From: an uncultured Collinsella sp.
GTDB lineage: Bacteria > Actinomycetota > Coriobacteriia > Coriobacteriales > Coriobacteriaceae
Length of the DNA stretch: 8,804 nucleotides
NCBI GenBank assembly: GCA_902495545.1
Contig: CABUXM010000079.1
Coordinates: 1 to 8,804, forward strand
Reading direction: 5' to 3'
Made by a program: the position numbers and the translations under genes. The notes below the pieces were generated by a model. That model was not told where the DNA came from and searched no databases. It was given only the letters and a program-made list of their open reading frames with translations. Positions 4,949 through 8,804 of this stretch are shown here, piece after piece. Positions within the stretch are counted from its first letter, which is position 1. Each line of letters begins with the position of its first letter.

Positions 4949-6347
4949 AAAGTTCTCCCTGTTCGAGGTCATCCTCTCGGTTATCTGCGTTGTCTTTACC
5001 ATCGAGGCGGCCGCTCCGGCATCTGCCATGGGTAACGTGCAGTTCTTCTGGTGGATCTTCCTCATCATTACGTTTTTGCTTCCCTATGGCCTGGTGGTGG
5101 CCGAGCTCGGTACGGCGTTCGATTCCGAGGGCGGCCTATACGATTGGGTTCGCCTGGGCTTGGGCGACCGTTGGGGCGCCCGCTGCTCCTGGTGCTATTG
5201 GGTCAACTTTCCACTGTGGGTGGCAAGTATCGCCTGCATGTTTCCCAGTGTCATCAATGCGGTATGGGGCATCGAATTTTCGCTTGGGGTCCGAATTGCC
5301 ATCGAGCTTGTCTTTGTGTGGGGCGTCACGGTCATGGCAATGCAGCCGGTGGCCGAGGCCGATTGGGTCATGGATGGCGGCGCCGTCATCAAGGTGCTCA
5401 TTACCGCCGTGGTGGGAATCGTCGGCATCTGGTTTGCCTGCAACAACGGCTTTGCCAACGATATGTCGTTTAAGACCTTTGTCCCCGATCTGGGAGACAC
5501 TAACTCACTGACGTATCTTTCGATCATCCTCTTCAATTTTATGGGCTTTGAGGTGGTCGCGACCTTTGCCAGCACGATGAAGAACCCATCGCGCGATATC
5601 CCCAAGGCGGTTATCGCCGGTGGCGTTGCCATCGCGGCGATCTACATTATCTGTGGCATCGGTATTGGAGCCGCGGTTCCCACCGAGCAGCTGTCACTCG
5701 ATTCGGGCATTGTGGACGCGGTTGCCGCCATGGTGGGGCGCGCTCACCCGCTGACGATGGTCGTGGGCATGGCCTTTTTGGTGACGCTGTTCGCCAACAT
5801 GATCTGCTGGAGTTTTGGCGTCAACAACGTGGCGAGCTATGCCGCGCGCCATGGTAACATGCCGCGCCCCTTTGCGCTGGTGTCCAAGAAGACCGGCATG
5901 CCTAATGGCTCGGCACTCATTAACGGTTGTTTTGCCAGCTTGGTGCTGCTACTTCAGATTCCGCTGGGCGAAGGTTCCGACGTCTTTTGGGTCTTCTTCT
6001 CGATGAACGTCGTCTTTCTGCTCATGAGCTATATCCCGATGTTCCCGGCGTTTTGGCGCCTGCGTAAATACGACGACCGCCCGCGTGTGTTTCGCGCGCC
6101 CTTCGAGGGCAAGGTGCTTGCGGTAGCGCTTGCGGTGCCGGTGGTAGAGCTCGTGCTTTCGATTGTTGCCACGATTGTGCCGCTCAACAGCTCACCCGCC
6201 GAGATGGCAAAGATGCCGATCCTCATGGGAGTGGTGATCGGCGTGTTGCTGGGCGAGGTTTCGCGCCTCATATCGCGTCGCGGCCGCAGCATCGACAATC
6301 CCGGCGTCGGTGCAAGGGAGTCAGGTTACTTTGCACCAAAACAGTAG
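4938..6347 (+). CDS. APC exchanger, probable agmatine/putrescine antiporter 2
   Basis: A 469-residue membrane protein with about 12 hydrophobic segments, closely similar over its length to the exchanger at 1379-2818. Shared stretches include ICVVF, QFFWWIFL, TFLLPYG, VVAELGT, EGGLYDWVR.GLGD.WGAR, ILFNFMGFEV, RDIPKA and SYIPMFPAF. It belongs to the GadC-like branch of the amino acid-polyamine-organocation superfamily and probably exchanges agmatine for putrescine or a related pair; the substrate is inferred. The start is GTG 4938, set by AGGGGGAG at 4924-4931. Its tail differs from the paralogue: instead of an acidic extension it ends in RGRSIDNPGVGARESGYFAPKQ. Codon use is relaxed (many TTT, GCG and CCG codons), in contrast to the C-ending bias of the first copy, so it is probably expressed less or diverged separately. 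Upstream sequence suggests attenuation. No agmatine gene follows it directly on this strand before aguA2. Confidence 0.85.
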   Translation: MAGKKFSLFEVILSVICVVFTIEAAAPASAMGNVQFFWWIFLIITFLLPYGLVVAELGTAFDSEGGLYDWVRLGLGDRWGARCSWCYWVNFPLWVASIACMFPSVINAVWGIEFSLGVRIAIELVFVWGVTVMAMQPVAEADWVMDGGAVIKVLITAVVGIVGIWFACNNGFANDMSFKTFVPDLGDTNSLTYLSIILFNFMGFEVVATFASTMKNPSRDIPKAVIAGGVAIAAIYIICGIGIGAAVPTEQLSLDSGIVDAVAAMVGRAHPLTMVVGMAFLVTLFANMICWSFGVNNVASYAARHGNMPRPFALVSKKTGMPNGSALINGCFASLVLLLQIPLGEGSDVFWVFFSMNVVFLLMSYIPMFPAFWRLRKYDDRPRVFRAPFEGKVLAVALAVPVVELVLSIVATIVPLNSSPAEMAKMPILMGVVIGVLLGEVSRLISRRGRSIDNPGVGARESGYFAPKQ

Positions 6348-6430
6348 CGCCGTGAGTTGTGCGGTGCTAGATGCATCTTGGATTACTGCTCACGCTGCTC
6401 GGGATCAGATGCGAGCTTGGGTGCAAAGTA
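6327..6430. repeat. Inverted repeat joining the 3' ends of aguD2 and the small gene
   Basis: TACTTTGCACC (6327-6337) is repeated in inverted form as GGTGCAAAGTA (6420-6430); with the adjoining bases 14 of 16 positions match. Each arm lies in the coding end of one of two converging genes, so both proteins carry YFAPK near the C-terminus. It may be a remnant of an inverted duplication or a chance match; it could also let the two transcripts pair. Confidence 0.4.
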
Positions 6431-6574
6431 GGGGACGTGGCCCAGGTAGGGGCAGCTGTCCGTGCGTTCGTCGACAACACAGGGGATATCGTCGTAGGTG
6501 AGTGAGTCGCTCAGGCGGGCGATGGCCTTGGCTGCAGGAGCGACGAGCATCTTGAGCGGTGCAATAGGCGCCAT
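6383..6574 (-). CDS. Small protein of unknown function (63 residues)
   Basis: The sequence runs MAPIAPLKMLVAPAAKAIARLSDSL at the N-terminus, with a moderately hydrophobic helix-like stretch. A polar part with CPYLGHVPYFAPK (about residues 41-53) follows, then a charged tail ending EQREQ. An excellent ribosome-binding site, AAGGAG, lies 5 bases before the ATG on this strand. Codon choice (GCC, CTC, GAC, ATC) is typical of the neighbouring genes. Both support a real gene. I recognise no family; two Cys and one His are too few to argue for metal binding. It converges with aguD2, whose stop is 35 bases away. A weak promoter pair (TTGAAG and TAGACT on the minus strand, 18 bases apart, around 6629-6658) is possible. 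No signal peptide is evident. Confidence 0.65.
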   Translation of the reverse strand: MAPIAPLKMLVAPAAKAIARLSDSLTYDDIPCVVDERTDSCPYLGHVPYFAPKLASDPEQREQ

Positions 6575-6684
6575 GGCATCTCCTTTTCTTCATGCGACCC
6601 GTGTTTTGGCGTGAATGTATACGCCGCAAGTCTAGCATCCCGCCGCGGAGAGCTTCAAACCACCACAAAGGTGATGAGCAGATG

Positions 6685-6810
6685 CAAGTGAGTAGACTTT
6701 TTTGAACTTACCGAGCACATCGCAACAAATACTCAATAAAACCGCAGGTCAGAGCTGTGGCGTTTTGGGGCGTGCTTGGTCTCCTACAAAAAGCCTACTC
6801 ACTTGGTTTT
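6685..6810 (+). ncRNA. Long-range inverted repeat, candidate small RNA or repeat element
   Basis: CAAGTGAGTAGACTTTTT (6685-6702) and its inverted partner at 6788-6805 match at 17 of 18 positions across an 85-base interior, and GGTTTTTC follows the second arm. Inside, AAAACCGCAG (about 6737-6746) can pair with the CTGTGG..TTTT stretch at about 6755-6766, and AGCAC (6714-6718) with GTGCT (6772-6776). The outline is a closed, branched RNA ending in a T-run. No open reading frame of note lies here. It could be a small RNA, a terminator-closed leader, or a MITE-like repeat. Strand is assigned from the T-run only. I see nothing else definite in 6575-6939. Confidence 0.4.
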
Positions 6811-6939
6811 TCTGCTAGAAGACCGCCGCGATGGAAGGCAGCTCCCTCGTGGCGGCAGACATTTGCCCAGATAAAACCTGCCAAAATAAACCTGTCTACT
6901 CTTTGAGCCAGAGCCGACAATAATTCAAATGGCGAAATC

Positions 6940-6973
6940 AAAGGGTGTTCTCCGTATGGAGGGCGCCCTTTTT
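6940..6973 (-). terminator. Intrinsic terminator of the luxR-type gene (possibly bidirectional)
   Basis: The arms at 6940-6953 and 6958-6971 form a 14-pair stem with three G-T pairs and the loop GTAT. It starts immediately after the stop codon of the minus-strand regulator. Read on the minus strand it is followed by TTTGATTT; on the plus strand it ends in TTTTT, so it may stop transcription in both directions. Confidence 0.75.
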
Positions 6974-7775
6974 ATCGCGGGATGTTTTGCGTGGCAGTCA
7001 TGAGGCCCAGGCGGTTGCTGACGCCGAGCTTGCGATAGATGGCGTTGACGTGCTTCTTGACGGTTGACTCGCTTATGAATAGCTCGTTTGCCATCTGTTT
7101 GTTCGTTTTGCCGCCGAGCATGAGCCGCATGACTTCGGCTTCGCGCGGTTGGATATTGTGTTCTGTAATGAAGGCGTTCAGATGGTTTGTGTCTTCGGTC
7201 TGGGTGAGTTTAATGCCCCGAGGATAGAGGTTGGCGAGCGCGAGGCTCGCGTGCCGAGCGATTTCGAGCAGGATTGCGAGCTCGGTGTCGGTGAAGTCTC
7301 CGGCCGTGCGTTCACGAAACAGGGTGATGCTTCCTAGCGGGCTGTCGTTGTGCGCGAGCGTGGCCGTGCAGCCAAAGTAGACGCCCTGCGGTTCCATCCA
7401 TTTGCGATAGATGGGCGTAGCGTCGCGTCGCTCGACGTCGACGAGGTCGAGGTCGCGGTAGACGCCGACCTTATGTAGGTCAAAGCTCCATGTTGTATAG
7501 TCCATCGCGGCGTAGCGGTTGTAGTAGTCGCTCAGCGCGCGGTCGTCCATTCCGCTGCTTGCGGGGTGGACGTAGCGTGGCGCATCACTGCTTGCCGCTT
7601 CGATCAGGTCGAACATGGCGATCCGATGAGGCACGAGTCCTGTCGTTCCCTCGAGGGTCTCCTTTTGCAGCATATCGACACCGTGTGATGCGTGGATTGT
7701 GAGTGCGAGCTCGTTGAGGGCGGTCCAGGTCGTACTGTCCAGCTCAATAGTTTGCTGTTTATTGCATGGGGGCAT
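6972..7775 (-). CDS. LuxR-family regulator with GAF-like sensor region
   Basis: A 267-residue cytoplasmic transcription factor. The C-terminal LuxR-type helix-turn-helix spans about residues 208-262 (QPREAEVMRLMLGGKTNKQMANELFISESTVKKHVNAIYRKLGV). Residues 15-185 form a sensor region whose end (GSITLFRERTAGDFTDTELAILLEIARHASLALANL) is typical of a GAF fold. There is no phospho-acceptor receiver pattern and no membrane segment, unlike the membrane-bound LuxR-type AguR of lactococci and enterococci. I chose ATG 7775 because GGAAAGGA lies 6-7 bases upstream. The earlier in-frame ATG at 7811 has no ribosome-binding site and would add 12 residues. It is transcribed away from aguA2, so the 178 bases between may serve both. 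Control of the agmatine genes is inferred from position. The ligand is unknown; agmatine or a product is a reasonable guess. Confidence 0.85.
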   Translation of the reverse strand: MPPCNKQQTIELDSTTWTALNELALTIHASHGVDMLQKETLEGTTGLVPHRIAMFDLIEAASSDAPRYVHPASSGMDDRALSDYYNRYAAMDYTTWSFDLHKVGVYRDLDLVDVERRDATPIYRKWMEPQGVYFGCTATLAHNDSPLGSITLFRERTAGDFTDTELAILLEIARHASLALANLYPRGIKLTQTEDTNHLNAFITEHNIQPREAEVMRLMLGGKTNKQMANELFISESTVKKHVNAIYRKLGVSNRLGLMTATQNIPR

Positions 7776-7837
7776 AGGGCGTCCTTTCCATTGTGGAACC
7801 CAGTATGTCATGTTCTCGGCCTGAATAGAACTTTAGG

Positions 7838-7866
7838 TCAGCGAATGGTATACCGTCGGTCGCTGA
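7838..7866. promoter_or_regulatory. Candidate operator between luxR and aguA2
   Basis: TCAGCGA (7838-7844) and TCGCTGA (7860-7866) are perfect inverted arms 15 bases apart, and a second palindrome, GGTATACC (7847-7854), sits nearly at their centre. The whole is about 29 bases, which fits a dimeric regulator, and lies upstream of both divergent genes. Binding by the neighbouring LuxR-type protein is an inference. Confidence 0.4.
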
Positions 7867-7879
7867 AAGGGGCTCGAGG

Positions 7880-7923
7880 GACCATTGAGAACATCTCGGT
7901 GCGGCCGCATCATGGTCTCGTCA
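7880..7923 (+). promoter_or_regulatory. Shared motif ATGGTCTnGTCA, copy 3, with GACCAT arm
   Basis: GACCAT (7880-7885) and ATGGTC (7912-7917) are inverted arms 26 bases apart. CTCGGTGC lies between them, and the full word ATGGTCTCGTCA ends at 7923. The order of elements equals copy 2, with the outer spacing longer. Only 19 bases separate it from the aguA2 ribosome-binding site AGGAG (7943-7947). A promoter therefore cannot lie downstream of it: it overlaps the promoter or is in the transcribed leader. Confidence 0.45.
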
Positions 7924-7953
7924 AGCAAAAGCACCGAAATTTAGGAGCTTGAA

Positions 7954-8804
7954 ATGAAGACCATCTATGAGAGCGAGTCTACGCCAAAGAAGGACGGATT
8001 CTACATGCCCGGCGAGTACGAGGAGCAGGAGCGCACCTGGATTTTGTGGCCGCATCGTTCGGATGTGTGGCGCTGCGGTGCCAAGCCGGCGCAAAAGGTC
8101 TTTACCGAGATTATTAAGACCGTTGCGCGCTTCCAACCCATCACCGTTGGTGTCAATGCCGAGGATTTCCCTGCGGTGTGCGAGATTTTCGATGGCGTTG
8201 AGAACGTGCGCGTTATCCACATGGAGTACAACGACAGCTGGATTCGCGACCCCGGCCCGGCGTTCCTTGTTAACGACAATGGTGAGGTTGCTCTTTCGCA
8301 CTTCCACTTTAATGCTTACGGCGGTTTCATTGACGGCCTGTATTTCCCGTGGGATAAGGACGCTTCCATTGGCCTGCAGGTGGCACAGCTTGAGCAGGTT
8401 AACCGCTATCGTCCCGAGGATTACATCCTCGAGGGCGGCTCGTTTAACTGCGACGGCCAGGGCACCGTGGTGACCACCGAGATGTGCCTGCTCAATGAGG
8501 ACCGCAACCCGCAGTACACCAAGGAGCAGATTGAGGAGAAGCTTGCCGAGTACCTGGGCATCGAGAAGGTCATTTGGATCAAGGACGGCATCGACCCGTT
8601 TGAGACCAACGGGCACGTGGACGATGTTGCATGCTTTAGTGCGCCCGGCGAGGTCTGCTGCATGTGGACCGACGATCCCAACCATAAGTTCTACAAGGAG
8701 TGCCAGGAGGCGTATAAGACGCTTTCCGAGACGACGGATGCCCGTGGCCGCAAGCTCAAGATCCACAAGGTGATTATGCCTGCGACCTCGGTATATATGA
8801 CCGA
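7954..8804 (+). CDS. aguA: Agmatine deiminase 2 (canonical form, cut by window end)
   Basis: The first 283 residues are visible; the frame is open to the window edge, so the C-terminus with the nucleophilic Cys motif is not seen. It hydrolyses agmatine to N-carbamoylputrescine and ammonia. Family elements present are SWIRDPGPAF with Asp99 and the usual Gly-Pro, GGFIDGLYFPWD, ILEGGS, and TNGHVDD with His221. The segment after LLNEDRNPQ goes directly to TKEQIEEKLAEYLG, as in enterococcal AgDI, without the 25-residue insertion of AguA1. The N-termini of both copies run in parallel (ESESTPK.DGF.MP.E), showing a shared origin. ATG 7954 follows AGGAG at 7943-7947. It is divergent from the LuxR-type regulator and preceded by the shared motif. 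Codon use is less biased than in AguA1. Because of its canonical loop this may be the general agmatine deiminase. Confidence 0.93.
   Translation, partial: MKTIYESESTPKKDGFYMPGEYEEQERTWILWPHRSDVWRCGAKPAQKVFTEIIKTVARFQPITVGVNAEDFPAVCEIFDGVENVRVIHMEYNDSWIRDPGPAFLVNDNGEVALSHFHFNAYGGFIDGLYFPWDKDASIGLQVAQLEQVNRYRPEDYILEGGSFNCDGQGTVVTTEMCLLNEDRNPQYTKEQIEEKLAEYLGIEKVIWIKDGIDPFETNGHVDDVACFSAPGEVCCMWTDDPNHKFYKECQEAYKTLSETTDARGRKLKIHKVIMPATSVYMT

Noticed and set aside
6405..6668. Second minus-strand frame of 87 codons overlapping the small gene.
   Set aside because: It overlaps the better-supported 63-residue frame, lacks a ribosome-binding site and has a product rich in Arg and Cys typical of an out-of-frame shadow.
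1..8804. CRISPR array, phage genes, toxin-antitoxin or defence genes.
   Set aside because: No regularly spaced direct repeats and no protein with such motifs were seen; the coding content is metabolic plus one regulator and one small unknown.

Overview
The window is a polyamine-catabolism locus, almost certainly from a high-GC member of the Coriobacteriia (Actinomycetota). Collinsella or a close relative is my best guess, from codon style, the soluble LuxR-type regulator and the protein flavour; no marker gene is present to prove it. Its theme is the agmatine deiminase (AgDI) pathway: agmatine is taken up, hydrolysed to N-carbamoylputrescine and ammonia, then phosphorolysed to putrescine and carbamoyl phosphate. 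Putrescine leaves by exchange, and the carbamoyl phosphate is normally turned into ATP by a carbamate kinase.

Layout, left to right. 1-171: leader of the first gene. 172-1245 (+): putrescine carbamoyltransferase. 1379-2818 (+): an APC-superfamily exchanger of the GadC-like branch (AguD1). 2819-3186: a 368-base gap packed with hairpins. 3187-4392 (+): agmatine deiminase AguA1, with a 25-residue insertion and an altered active-site loop. 4393-4937: a 545-base gap with at least five large inverted repeats, two of them followed by T-runs. 4938-6347 (+): a second exchanger (AguD2) closely similar to the first. 6383-6574 (-): a small unknown protein. 6575-6971: a non-coding stretch with one long-range inverted repeat and the luxR terminator. 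6972-7775 (-): a GAF-like/LuxR-type regulator. 7954 to the end (+): a second agmatine deiminase, AguA2, of canonical form but cut by the window edge.

The genes make a doubled agmatine module. One set (ptcA, aguD1, aguA1) has the strongly C-ending codon use expected of highly expressed genes. The second set (aguD2, aguA2, with the divergent regulator) has more relaxed codon use. No carbamate kinase is visible; it may lie just outside or elsewhere.

The most interesting signal outside the genes is a shared 12-base word, ATGGTCTnGTCA. It occurs once in the leader of ptcA, once between aguA1 and aguD2, and once just upstream of aguA2, with similar flanking bases. It is a candidate common cis-element (DNA operator or RNA motif) for this pathway. 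The unusually long, palindrome-rich intergenic regions, including a terminator-like hairpin right in front of the aguD2 ribosome-binding site, suggest RNA-level control as well.
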